This document shows positions 18,616-25,150 of a stretch of DNA of 64,000 bases, piece by piece (within the stretch, counting starts at the first letter, position 1; each line of letters starts with the position of its first letter). Under the pieces are notes generated by a model. The model saw only the letters and a program-made list of their open reading frames with translations, did no database searches and was not told the origin of the DNA. The DNA comes from Alphaproteobacteria bacterium (GTDB taxonomy: Bacteria; Pseudomonadota; Alphaproteobacteria; RF32; CAG-239). The DNA lies in the NCBI GenBank assembly GCA_017445475.1, contig JAFSUB010000013.1, positions 22,660 through 86,659 of the forward strand, written 5' to 3'. A program made the position numbers and the translations under genes.

Positions 18616-18978
18616 CTAACCATCAGTTTTAAGCGTGTCCGTAATGCCTTTCACACTTGTATCCGCACCCGTTCCGATTGTCAAATAACTCACAAGCGCA
18701 CCGGTTGCCGCAATCACCACCACGCCGATAATAATTGCCGCAAGCCACTTCCAGTTCAACCCGCCGAAAAGCGCACCGATGGCAACGGCGATAATACCGA
18801 AACCGGCCGCCGCAAAAATAATCTTGCGCATACCGGTAAAAATCGTTGCACCGGTTGAGGTCAATCCCTCAAAAACTTCGGCATGAGAAACCGTTGCACA
18901 TAAAATCGAAGAAACCGCAAAGACAAAAAGCCCTTCCAGCATTATTTTTTTAAGTTTCTTAAAATTTATATCCAACAT
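18616..18978 (-). CDS. VirB2-like pilin
   Basis: 120 residues. A signal peptide-like N-terminus ends near ATVSHA; the ATG at 18978 gives a rather long n-region, and an internal Met 12 codons later is an alternative start. The mature part is a classic VirB2: short amphipathic start (TGATIFTGMRK), helix IIFAAAGFGIIAVAIGALF, basic loop GGLNWKWLAA, second helix IIIGVVVIAATGALVSYL, short polar tail. Similar to but clearly diverged from the duplicated pair upstream. It precedes the extended pilin gene by 18 nt and probably shares its transcript. Confidence 0.72.
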   Translation of the reverse strand: MLDINFKKLKKIMLEGLFVFAVSSILCATVSHAEVFEGLTSTGATIFTGMRKIIFAAAGFGIIAVAIGALFGGLNWKWLAAIIIGVVVIAATGALVSYLTIGTGADTSVKGITDTLKTDG

Positions 18979-19059
18979 TTTCCGTTTTTCCTTTCTTTTT
19001 AAGCATTATCTTTTTTTATTGTCATCCTATTTTATGTCATCCTATTTTATGTTATTTTA

Positions 19060-19091
19060 TGTCATCCTAGGGCTTGTCCCTAGGATCTACC
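19060..19091 (+). repeat. Dispersed palindromic repeat, copy 1
   Basis: ATCCTAGGG (19064-19072), a CTTGT loop and CCCTAGGAT (19078-19086) form a perfect 9-bp stem, flanked by TGTC and CTACC. The same sequence recurs at 19964-19995, and a compensated variant sits at 20884-20914. Similar TGTCAT...CTTGT... palindromes are common between genes of Rickettsiales and some other alphaproteobacteria. Confidence 0.8.
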
Positions 19092-19284
19092 TTCCTCTGT
19101 CATCCCTCGTTTTCGCCAGAAAATGTCAAAGGATCTACCGTTTCATAACTCGAAGATGCCTTGACTTCGGCTGACGCCTCAGAGGCATGACATCTCTTCT
19201 CCTTTCCCGTCGCCCCTCCGAGCGGGCGAAGCCATCGTCAAGGGATCTACAAATTTTTAATACACCCATCATAATACGTTTACT

Positions 19285-19316
19285 CAAGGGAAAGCCCGCA
19301 AGCGAGCCTTCCCTTG
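19285..19316 (-). terminator. Stem-loop behind duplicated pilin gene (downstream copy)
   Basis: CAAGGGAA pairs with TTCCCTTG and the stem continues with mismatches through GCCCGC and GCGAGC to an AA loop. It lies 9 nt past the stop of the pilin at 19325. There is no T run after it on the minus strand, so it may be an RNA-stabilising hairpin or attenuator rather than a full terminator. An identical hairpin follows the other pilin copy at 20204-20235. Confidence 0.5.
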
Positions 19317-19324
19317 ACATAAAA

Positions 19325-19717
19325 TTAATTGGTAATATCCGGATTGTAATCTCCGCCCGTTCCTGTCTCTCTGAACGTATCGTTATAATTTTTACTTGTA
19401 ACATCACTACCCGTTGCATATTCAATCACGGCACCGGCAGCGGCTAAAACACCAAGTCCGACGGCAAGTGCACCAAACCAAGGCCATTTCACTTTGCCGA
19501 AAATAGCTTGCACGGCCAAACCGACCAAACCGAAACCGCCGACAACGAACACAATCGTTCTGACAGATCTGAAAACGTTACCCGCTTTTCTAATTGCCGC
19601 ACCGACAATCGTTCCGCCGGTCAAATCTGACTGTGCGAAGGCATCACCTGTCATGGCAACCATCAAAACAAGCGCCAAGCCAAGCAATGTCCAAAAATTG
19701 TTTTTGAAGATTTTCAT
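19325..19717 (-). CDS. VirB2-like pilin, duplicated copy A
   Basis: 130 residues from ATG at 19717, preceded by AAAGGAGAAAGGACT. The signal peptide ends TGDAFAQ. The mature pilin has the VirB2 two-helix form: TIVFVVGGFGLVGLAVQAIF, loop GKVKWPWFG, and ALAVGLGVLAAAGAVIEYAT, then a polar tail ending DYNPDITN. The copy at 20244-20639 differs at only a dozen or so residues, mostly outside the helices (one helix position is V/I). Differences cluster just after the signal peptide and in the tail, the parts most likely exposed on a pilus. It has its own -10 box and downstream stem-loop. Confidence 0.8.
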   Translation of the reverse strand: MKIFKNNFWTLLGLALVLMVAMTGDAFAQSDLTGGTIVGAAIRKAGNVFRSVRTIVFVVGGFGLVGLAVQAIFGKVKWPWFGALAVGLGVLAAAGAVIEYATGSDVTSKNYNDTFRETGTGGDYNPDITN

Positions 19718-19755
19718 AGTCCTTTCTCCTTTAATGAATGAAAATTCTTTATACA

Positions 19756-19761
19756 ATTATA
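19756..19761 (-). promoter_or_regulatory. -10 element of duplicated pilin promoter, copy A
   Basis: Read on the minus strand this is a consensus TATAAT, 38 nt before the ATG. No good -35 lies 17 nt upstream; instead two CTGGT motifs spaced 20 nt apart lie just upstream. That suggests dependence on an activator, but this is inference. The same arrangement stands before the other pilin copy. Confidence 0.5.
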
Positions 19762-19925
19762 GATTACCAGATTTTTTAATTTTTGACCAGCCTTTTTTGA
19801 CGCACCAACATTTCGATAACACATTGTTTTTGCATTAAATTTAAGCCTGTAACAAAAATTTCATAATCATCTGATATCTAAAACCTCTTTTTTATACCTC
19901 AAAAAGGTTAAAACAATTTAAACCC

Positions 19926-20179
19926 CGTCATCCCTCATTTTATGTCATCCTAAGGCACTATATTGTCATCCTAGGGCTTGTCCCTAGGATCTACCTTCTC
20001 TCACCGTCATCCCTCGCACGGCGCTGCGCATCTTTTTTCCTGTCATCCCTCGTTTTCGCCAGAAAACGTCAAGGGATCTACCGATTAACAGTAGACGCCT
20101 GAACTTCGGTTGACATATCAGAGGCATAAGCTCTCATCCGTCATGGCTTGTTTTCAGAAATCTTCCGATTCTTTTCAAA
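19926..20179. repeat. Repeat-rich spacer between the pilin duplications
   Basis: No gene is supported. The spacer contains a second perfect copy of the CTAGGG...CCCTAG palindrome (19968-19990) and a second copy of the element beginning GTCATCCCTCGTTTTCGCC (20041-20082; first copy 19099-19138, differing at two positions). A shorter TCATCCCTCG fragment lies near 20012, and a diverged copy of the GGCTGAC...CAGAGGCAT stretch near 20107-20137. Confidence 0.7.
19964..19995 (+). repeat. Dispersed palindromic repeat, copy 2
   Basis: Identical to the copy at 19060-19091 across stem, loop and flanks; stem arms at 19968-19976 and 19982-19990 with a CTTGT loop. Confidence 0.8.
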
Positions 20180-20203
20180 TACACCCATCATAATACGTTA
20201 AGT

Positions 20204-20235
20204 CAAGGGAAAGCCCGCAAGCGAGCCTTCCCTTG
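20204..20235 (-). terminator. Stem-loop behind duplicated pilin gene (upstream copy)
   Basis: Same CAAGGGAA...TTCCCTTG hairpin as 19285-19316, 9 nt past the pilin stop. No T run follows on the minus strand. Confidence 0.5.
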
Positions 20236-20243
20236 AAATAAAA

Positions 20244-20639
20244 TTAATTGGTAATATCCGGATTGTAATCTCTACCGGTTCCTGTCTCCCTAAATGTATC
20301 TTGATAATTTTGAGATGTAACATTACTACCTGTTGCGTATTCAATCACGGCACCGGCAGCGGCCAAAACACCAAGTCCGACAGCAAGCGCACCGAACCAA
20401 GGCCATTTCACCTTACCGAAAATGGCTTGCACGGCCAAACCGACCAAACCGAAACCGCCGATAACAAACACAATCGTTCTGACTGATTTGAAGACGTTGC
20501 CCGCTTTTAGAATTGCCGCACCGACAACCGTTCCGCCGGTCAATCCGCCGCTCTGTGCGAAGACATCACCTGTCATGGCAACCATCAAAACAAGCGCCAA
20601 GCCAAGCAATGTCCAAAAATTGTTTTTAAAAAGTTTCAT
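20244..20639 (-). CDS. VirB2-like pilin, duplicated copy B
   Basis: 131 residues from ATG at 20639 with AAAGGAGGAAGCC upstream. Signal peptide ends TGDVFAQ. Mature helices TIVFVIGGFGLVGLAVQAIF and ALAVGLGVLAAAGAVIEYAT flank the loop GKVKWPWFG, as in VirB2. It differs from copy A by an extra residue after the signal peptide (SGG for SD) and several tail substitutions (SNVTSQNYQ against SDVTSKNYN). It is the first gene of the locus as transcribed and is closest to the C11 tract and tRNA-Leu. Confidence 0.8.
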   Translation of the reverse strand: MKLFKNNFWTLLGLALVLMVAMTGDVFAQSGGLTGGTVVGAAILKAGNVFKSVRTIVFVIGGFGLVGLAVQAIFGKVKWPWFGALAVGLGVLAAAGAVIEYATGSNVTSQNYQDTFRETGTGRDYNPDITN

Positions 20640-20680
20640 GGCTTCCTCCTTTTTAGTTAAAAACAAAACTTCTTTATACA

Positions 20681-20686
20681 ATTATA
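20681..20686 (-). promoter_or_regulatory. -10 element of duplicated pilin promoter, copy B
   Basis: Minus-strand TATAAT 41 nt before the pilin ATG, in the same context as copy A, with the paired CTGGT motifs upstream and no clear -35. Confidence 0.5.
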
Positions 20687-20856
20687 GATTACCAGATTTT
20701 TTAATTTTTGACCAGCCTTTTTTGACGCACCAACATTTCGATAACACATTGTTTTTGCATTAAATTTAAGCCTGTAACAAAAAATTCATAATCATCTGAT
20801 ATCTAAAACCTCTTTTTTATACCTCAAAAAAGTTAAAACAATTTAAACCCCGTCCT

Positions 20857-20867
20857 CCCCCCCCCCT
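20857..20867. repeat. C11 homopolymer (G11 on the pilin coding strand)
   Basis: Eleven consecutive C in an AT-rich intergenic region, about 170 nt upstream of the -10 of pilin copy B. Poly-G/C tracts of this length are prone to slipped-strand length change. The matching place before copy A has no such run. Confidence 0.75.
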
Positions 20868-20883
20868 TTACCTCATTTTTTCT

Positions 20884-20914
20884 TGTCATTCTCGGCCTTG
20901 TGCCGAGAATCCAA
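20884..20914 (+). repeat. Dispersed palindromic repeat, variant copy 3
   Basis: ATTCTCGGC (20888-20896), CTTGT loop and GCCGAGAAT (20902-20910). The flanks and loop match copies 1 and 2 but both stem arms have changed together, so pairing is conserved while sequence is not. Confidence 0.75.
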
Positions 20915-20943
20915 CCCCGACATCAAATCATTTAAAAAAAACA

Positions 20944-20972
20944 TTGACAACGGCTCAAAAAGAAACTAATTA
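20944..20972 (+). promoter_or_regulatory. Promoter of tRNA-Leu
   Basis: TTGACA (20944-20949), 17 nt, TAATTA (20967-20972). Transcription would begin within a few bases of the tRNA 5' end at 20983. Confidence 0.55.
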
Positions 20973-20982
20973 AAAACCTGTC

Positions 20983-21069
20983 GCTCCGGTGGCGAAATTG
21001 GTAGACGCGTATGCTTCAGGTGCATATTGGGGGTTCCCAGTGAAAGTTCAAGTCTTTTCCGGAGCACCA
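20983..21069 (+). tRNA. tRNA-Leu (anticodon CAG)
   Basis: Acceptor arms GCTCCGG and CCGGAGC pair fully; discriminator A at 21066 and an encoded CCA at 21067-21069. The anticodon stem TATGC/GCATA holds loop TTCAGGT, giving CAG. A long variable arm marks a class II (Leu) tRNA. It sits at the edge of the secretion locus, a common attachment place for integrative elements, but no integrase is seen beside it. Confidence 0.95.
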
Positions 21070-21093
21070 TTATCTTATATCCTTTCAAAAAAA

Positions 21094-21119
21094 AGAGCCT
21101 CTGCAAAGGGGCTTTTTTG
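21094..21119 (+). terminator. Terminator after tRNA-Leu
   Basis: AGAGCCTC pairs with GGGGCTTT (two wobbles) around the loop TGCAAA and is followed by T6. Confidence 0.7.
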
Positions 21120-21201
21120 CGCTTAAATAAAAGCTTGATTTTAAGCAAAAAATTTTATACCTTTTAGGGTGTTTTTAAAAAATTATCAAAGGCCGAATGT
21201 C

Positions 21202-22089
21202 ATGCGTTTTTTTCTTTTATTGTTCTCTTTTATCGTCTTCCCATACAGTCATTTGTCTGCAAATGAGCAAGAAATCTTTGAAGTCAGAGCCAAAACCTGC
21301 GAAAAATCGATTGAAGGCGAAAGTCCTTCAAGCACACGCGTCAGAGCGGTTGACAAAGCCGTTTTCTTAAGCATTAAAAACCTCGACATTTTAAGAAACG
21401 ACAAGAAAAACCTCAATGATCACGACTTAAACGTCATGATATATCGCTTGGTTGATGATTATATTGAAGATTTAAGCGTCAAAACCATCAAGTCGGAAGA
21501 AGATAAAGTTTGCGTTGAAACGTTCGGCTATATCAGCGCACAAAACATTGAAAAAGTGCGCGCAGAGTTTCAAAATACGCAGCAACAAAATGATGACGAA
21601 CTGGTTGCACAAATTGCCGAAGATGTCAAAAAAGAAATCACGCTTAACCCCAAACACGCCGAAAATTTGGCGCTTGTTTATGTTGCTGATTTAACATATT
21701 ACAACGGCGCCACCTCAAAAAAACATGCAGCTTTTCTCAAAAAAGCCATTGATCAGAATCCGTATTATTACATCACCGATAAAAAAGATTTGGCAGATTA
21801 TGTCATCAAACCAAAAGTCTTAAAAGCCAAAACAGACCTTCTTGACAGCACGCACAAACGGCTTCATATGGTCTTAAATTTAGAAATATCGGGTTTGGAA
21901 GACGAAACGGTAAATGTTGTTCAAAACAGATTTGTTTTGTTTTCAACCGAAGAAAACGATCAAAACGTTGCAACGCGCCTTCTCAAAAAGCTTCTAACGC
22001 AGGCAGGCAAAGACGCCGTTCGTAAAATCGAGAAAACAGAACAGGCTAGGCTCGAACAAAACCTTTTGGGCCGCAACCTTTCCGAATAA
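21202..22089 (+). CDS. Periplasmic protein of unknown function
   Basis: 295 residues from ATG at 21202, where AAAGG lies 9 nt upstream and a signal peptide begins (MRFFLLLFSFIVFPYSHLSA). The upstream in-frame start would place 11 extra residues before the signal. The mature protein opens EQEIFEVRAKTCEKSIEG, followed by an alpha/beta region with two cysteines (C in RAKTCEK and KVCVETFG). The layout, an N-terminal domain beginning with an AVDKAVFLSIKN helix and ending VETFGYISAQ, then a middle domain with LALVYVADLTYYNG and DYVIKPKVLKAKT, resembles envelope proteins with FlgT- or LPP20-like N-domains, but no firm family can be named. It stands alone between tRNA-Leu and a convergent operon. Confidence 0.7.
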   Translation: MRFFLLLFSFIVFPYSHLSANEQEIFEVRAKTCEKSIEGESPSSTRVRAVDKAVFLSIKNLDILRNDKKNLNDHDLNVMIYRLVDDYIEDLSVKTIKSEEDKVCVETFGYISAQNIEKVRAEFQNTQQQNDDELVAQIAEDVKKEITLNPKHAENLALVYVADLTYYNGATSKKHAAFLKKAIDQNPYYYITDKKDLADYVIKPKVLKAKTDLLDSTHKRLHMVLNLEISGLEDETVNVVQNRFVLFSTEENDQNVATRLLKKLLTQAGKDAVRKIEKTEQARLEQNLLGRNLSE

Positions 22090-22113
22090 TTTTTTTAAAA
22101 GAAAAAACAAATC

Positions 22114-22140
22114 CCGCAAAGACTATTTTTTGCGGTTTTT
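22114..22140 (+). terminator. Terminator of the 21202-22089 gene
   Basis: CCGCAAA (22114-22120) pairs with TTTGCGG (22129-22135) and T5 follows. It overlaps the 3' end of the convergent TatA-like gene. Confidence 0.65.
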
Positions 22141-22299
22141 CTTAACTTCCGCAATTTTCTTTTCGGCCTTTTCCTTGCCGCTTTTTGCAACTTCAATGCT
22201 CTTATCTTTGAGCAACTTCAACTCTTCTTTTATGGCCGGAAACTTGTGCGCGGAAAAAACAGCCACAACAAAAACAATGACTAAAAACCAACCAAACAT
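22123..22299 (-). CDS. Small TatA/B-like membrane protein
   Basis: 58 residues. One N-terminal membrane helix (FGWFLVIVFVVAVF) ends in the hinge FSAHKFP, followed by a long amphipathic, Lys/Glu-rich helix. This is the TatA/TatB layout, where the hinge is FGxxxLP. Here the Gly is Ser and the Leu is Phe, so it is divergent. Context supports the idea: in many alphaproteobacteria the order SPOR protein, nagZ, scpA, scpB, tatA, tatB, tatC is conserved, and this gene directly follows SPOR and nagZ. The ATG at 22299 abuts the nagZ stop (22300) and GGGAGAAAAG lies just upstream, so it is translationally coupled. scpAB, tatB and tatC are absent here. It could also be an unrelated single-span protein. 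Confidence 0.55.
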   Translation of the reverse strand: MFGWFLVIVFVVAVFSAHKFPAIKEELKLLKDKSIEVAKSGKEKAEKKIAEVKKNRKK

Positions 22300-23361
22300 T
22301 TACTTTTCTCCCTTTTCCAATTCAAATAAAACTTCTGTTGCGTCATAGTCTATTTTTTCCTCGGCAAACAGATTAAGCATAGCGTAATACTTTTTTCTGA
22401 TGAAATCAAGATTTGTTTGACACTTTTGCCGAGAAAAAACGGATTTTATTTTTTCAAGCCTTTCAAGCGCCTTGTCTTCAAGATATTTATTCAAAGCGCA
22501 AATTTCGTTCATCTCATCTAATTTTCCCATACAATAGCAAACCGCATCACAGCCTGCGTCAAGCGCCGCAAGCGTGCGCTCGGCCATACTGCCTTTTAGG
22601 GCGTGCATATCAATCGAATCGGAAAACAAAAAACCCTGATAATCGATTTTGCCTCTGACAATTTCGGCAATCGCTTTTTTTGAAAAAGTAACCGGATTTT
22701 GCCCGTCAACCGCCTTAATCAAAATATGCGCCGTCATCGCCGCCGGACAATCTTTGTTTTGTTCAAACGGATAAAAATCAGCCGCCATCGTTTCAATCGG
22801 GGCTTCTATAACCGGAAGCTCAAGGTGCGGATCGTTTTGCGCAAGCCCATGCCCCGGTATATGTTTGATGCACGGACAAATGCCTTCATTAAAGTATGTC
22901 TGCCACATCACGCGCCCGAAATGTGCAACTTTTTTTCTATCCGAACCGAACATGCGCGTTTTAAGCGCTTTGGTTGTTTGTTCATATTCCACGTCGACAA
23001 CCGGTGCAAAATTAAGATTTGCGCCGACGCTTTTCATATCAAAGGCCATCAACGCGGCGTGCATTTCAACAATATGCTCATCGTCTGTTTTTGAGAGCAA
23101 ACCTTGCGAAGCATATTTTCCAAACCCCGCCTTCTCAAGACGATTCACGCGTCCCCCTTCCTCGTCAAGCCCAATCAAAACATCATCTCGTGCAATGGCT
23201 TGTTTGATATCGCTTATCAACTTTTGAAGCTGTGTGGGGGTTTCAACATTTCGGGAAAAAAGCGCAACGCCGAGCGGATTAAACGTTTCGAACAAGCGCT
23301 TTTCATCATCGCTTAAAACCGTGCCCTGAACAGACAGCATTGCACTTAAAACAGGTTTCAT
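22300..23361 (-). CDS. nagZ: Beta-N-acetylhexosaminidase (glycoside hydrolase family 3)
   Basis: 353 residues, normal for NagZ. It removes N-acetylglucosamine from anhydro-muropeptides in the cytoplasm during peptidoglycan recycling. Seen motifs: LIGLDEEGGRVNRL, the NFAPVVDV strand, the mobile catalytic loop with KHIPGHG (acid/base His), and the nucleophile Asp in FSDSIDMHAL. The ATG at 23361 is one codon inside an alternative TTG. No signal peptide, consistent with a cytosolic enzyme. It follows the SPOR gene by 10 nt and precedes the TatA-like gene. The AmpD-type amidase at 47271 acts on the same pathway. Confidence 0.9.
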   Translation of the reverse strand: MKPVLSAMLSVQGTVLSDDEKRLFETFNPLGVALFSRNVETPTQLQKLISDIKQAIARDDVLIGLDEEGGRVNRLEKAGFGKYASQGLLSKTDDEHIVEMHAALMAFDMKSVGANLNFAPVVDVEYEQTTKALKTRMFGSDRKKVAHFGRVMWQTYFNEGICPCIKHIPGHGLAQNDPHLELPVIEAPIETMAADFYPFEQNKDCPAAMTAHILIKAVDGQNPVTFSKKAIAEIVRGKIDYQGFLFSDSIDMHALKGSMAERTLAALDAGCDAVCYCMGKLDEMNEICALNKYLEDKALERLEKIKSVFSRQKCQTNLDFIRKKYYAMLNLFAEEKIDYDATEVLFELEKGEK

Positions 23362-23371
23362 CAAGCAGAGC

Positions 23372-24265
23372 CTAATTTTGTTTAACCAAACAGCTTGAAC
23401 CGCTTTTTTTCAGCTCATCACAAAGTTTTTGTGCGCTGTCTTTTGTTTCAAAAGCACCCACCATCAACCGATAAAGCTTATCCTGCGGCCCTTGTTTAAT
23501 GTTATGCGGCAAATTTTTAAGCTGCGGATGTTTTTTTACAAGCTCATTATATCCTTTTTCTAAGGCTTCCTGCTTTGAAAGTGCCATGAGCTGAACTTGA
23601 AACTTGGCCGCTTGCGGTGCCGCGCTTTTGGACTCGCTTTCAACTAAATCTTTGTCTGTTTTTTGAGCTTGAACAGACTTTTCGACCGCCTTTAAGGGCT
23701 CATCTTTCGGCTCGGCTTTTGCAACGCTCACTTCAATGGCCGGCAATTTTTGCGGAATATTTACTCTTTCGGTTGCCGTCGTTTGGACAGATTCAATCAA
23801 ATCGGTCATATCCGAAGGCGCTTCTTCGGGCAAAATATCCTCATCTGCAACATTTTTTTCTTCTTCAGGCTCAATGGTCGGCATTTGAGGTGTTTCCGGC
23901 GGCGGTAACAAACTTTCAACTTTTGTATTAAGGTCGGCATTTTTTTCAACAAGCGCATAAACCGTTTTGTCTTGGTTTGAAATTTCCATACCTCCCGGAT
24001 CACTCGGCTGAATCTTAACAGGCAAAACCGGCCGCCTGATAACAGGCACCTCTTTAGGCTGGCCAATTCCGAAATGCGGCAACAAAAAAAACCAGCTCAC
24101 AACAACCGCCAAAACAATGCCCGTAATCGTTCCGATAAAGCCGTTCCGCGAACGCTCCAAATCGCGCTTGCGTTGCTCAATATCATCTTGCATCTCCTGT
24201 GCAACTTTTTGCCTGAATTCACTCAAATATTCATTTTCTTTCGGATTGTTCAGCAATTCTTTCAT
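23372..24265 (-). CDS. SPOR-domain membrane protein
   Basis: 297 residues from ATG at 24265, chosen because AAAGGGG lies upstream; the longer frame to 24370 runs into the divergent xth promoter. A cytoplasmic Lys/Glu-rich N-terminus of about 40 residues leads to a membrane helix (FIGTITGIVLAVVVSWFFLL), a Pro/Glu-rich periplasmic linker, and a C-terminal SPOR domain of about 75 residues beginning FQVQLMALSKQEA and ending DELKKSGSSCLVK. SPOR domains bind glycan strands lacking stem peptides at division sites. This is the alphaproteobacterial protein usually placed between argS and nagZ; argS is not present here. Confidence 0.85.
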   Translation of the reverse strand: MKELLNNPKENEYLSEFRQKVAQEMQDDIEQRKRDLERSRNGFIGTITGIVLAVVVSWFFLLPHFGIGQPKEVPVIRRPVLPVKIQPSDPGGMEISNQDKTVYALVEKNADLNTKVESLLPPPETPQMPTIEPEEEKNVADEDILPEEAPSDMTDLIESVQTTATERVNIPQKLPAIEVSVAKAEPKDEPLKAVEKSVQAQKTDKDLVESESKSAAPQAAKFQVQLMALSKQEALEKGYNELVKKHPQLKNLPHNIKQGPQDKLYRLMVGAFETKDSAQKLCDELKKSGSSCLVKQN

Positions 24266-24373
24266 TTTTTCGGCCCCTTTTTCCTGATTTAATGCCAAGA
24301 TACACGCTAAAACTTTACAATCATTTAATTTTCTTTGTTGAGTTTGAAAAAAAAATTGAATAAACTGCATCTT

Positions 24374-25141
24374 ATGAAAATTGCAACATTTAACATCAAT
24401 TCCATCAATGCGCGGCTTGAAACTTTAATCAGCTGGCTGCGCGCAGCTTCGCCCGATGTTGTTTTTTTGCAGGAAATTAAAACAACTGCCGACAATTTTC
24501 CGTTTTTAGAACTTCAAATGGCCGGTTACCACGCAGAACTTGTCGGGCAAAAAAGCTACAACGGCGTCGCTGTTTTATCAAAAGAAAAAACAAAGGTTGT
24601 TTGCACCGCTTTAGAGGGTTTTGACAGCTCGCAGGCGAGATATTTGGAAGTTGAACTTTCCCAAAAAATGTCGCTTGCTTCGGTTTATATGCCGAACGGC
24701 AACCCGAAAACAAGCGACAAATTCAAAGACAAACTCTCGTTTATGAGCGCCTTTAACAAACACGCCAAAAAACTTCTCCTTGAAAAGGAATATGTTGTCT
24801 TAGGCGGTGATTTTAATGTCATCTTACAAGATAGTGATGTTTATCAACCCGAACTTTTCAAAAACAATGCCCTAACCGACGAGGCCGCAAGAAAACATTT
24901 AACCGCACTTTCTTATATGGGCTTTTATGATGCATATCGAATGCTTCACACCGATTCGGGTTACACATTTTGGGACTACACCGCTCGTGCGTTTGAGTCA
25001 GATTTCGGCATGCGCATTGACTATCTCTTTTTGTCGCCGAAAATGGCAGACTTGTTGCAAGAATGTTTTGTTGAAAAGTCTTTAAGGGCGAGCGCAAAAC
25101 CTTCCGATCATGCGCCCCTTGTCGCTTTGTTTGATGTGTGA
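24374..25141 (+). CDS. xth: Exodeoxyribonuclease III
   Basis: 255 residues from ATG at 24374 (MKIATFNINSINARL); the upstream in-frame start adds a Lys/Leu stretch foreign to the family. Metal and catalytic motifs of the AP endonuclease/EEP fold are in order: FNINSI, LQEIKT, VYMPNG, GGDFNV, MRIDYLFLS and the terminal SDHAPL. It nicks abasic sites and degrades 3' ends in base excision repair. The gene diverges from the SPOR gene with about 108 nt between start codons and is followed after 9 nt by an S41 peptidase gene. Confidence 0.93.
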   Translation: MKIATFNINSINARLETLISWLRAASPDVVFLQEIKTTADNFPFLELQMAGYHAELVGQKSYNGVAVLSKEKTKVVCTALEGFDSSQARYLEVELSQKMSLASVYMPNGNPKTSDKFKDKLSFMSAFNKHAKKLLLEKEYVVLGGDFNVILQDSDVYQPELFKNNALTDEAARKHLTALSYMGFYDAYRMLHTDSGYTFWDYTARAFESDFGMRIDYLFLSPKMADLLQECFVEKSLRASAKPSDHAPLVALFDV

Positions 25142-25150
25142 GGCCGCAAA

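Larger units (their letters stand above)
18979..19324. repeat. 346-nt gene-free interval made of short repeats
   Basis: No ORF with a ribosome site is visible. From left to right it holds two tandem copies of a 15-mer (GTCATCCTATTTTAT, 19021-19050) and a third partial copy, a palindromic element (19060-19091), a TCATCCCTCG-type element (19099-19138) that recurs at 20041-20082, a palindrome-like stretch near 19159-19190 and a strong stem-loop behind the duplicated pilin (19285-19316). The interval separates the duplicated pilins from the rest of the pilin/VirB operon. Repeats are seen directly; any role in transcription is unknown. Confidence 0.7.
19259..19925. repeat. Segmental duplication unit A (pilin gene, promoter and flanks)
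   Basis: About 665 nt that correspond to 20180-20850: the conserved block runs from ATACACCCATCATAATACGT on the left, through the stem-loop and pilin gene, to the stretch ending TTAAAACAATTTAAACCCCG on the right. The 5' non-coding 180 nt is nearly identical between the copies, more so than third codon positions in the genes. The two units are in direct orientation and separated by about 255 nt of short repeats. Confidence 0.8.
20180..20850. repeat. Segmental duplication unit B (pilin gene, promoter and flanks)
   Basis: Partner of 19259-19925. The copies share the promoter, leader, gene and downstream hairpin. Unit B ends immediately before a C11 run that unit A lacks. Confidence 0.8.

Noticed and set aside
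19021..19200. Transposon or IS ends among the short repeats
   Set aside because: No transposase frame and no paired terminal inverted repeats around a gene; the elements are stand-alone palindromes.
20983..21069. tRNA-Leu as a proven attachment site
   Set aside because: No integrase and no second copy of its 3' end are visible; the other edge is outside the window.
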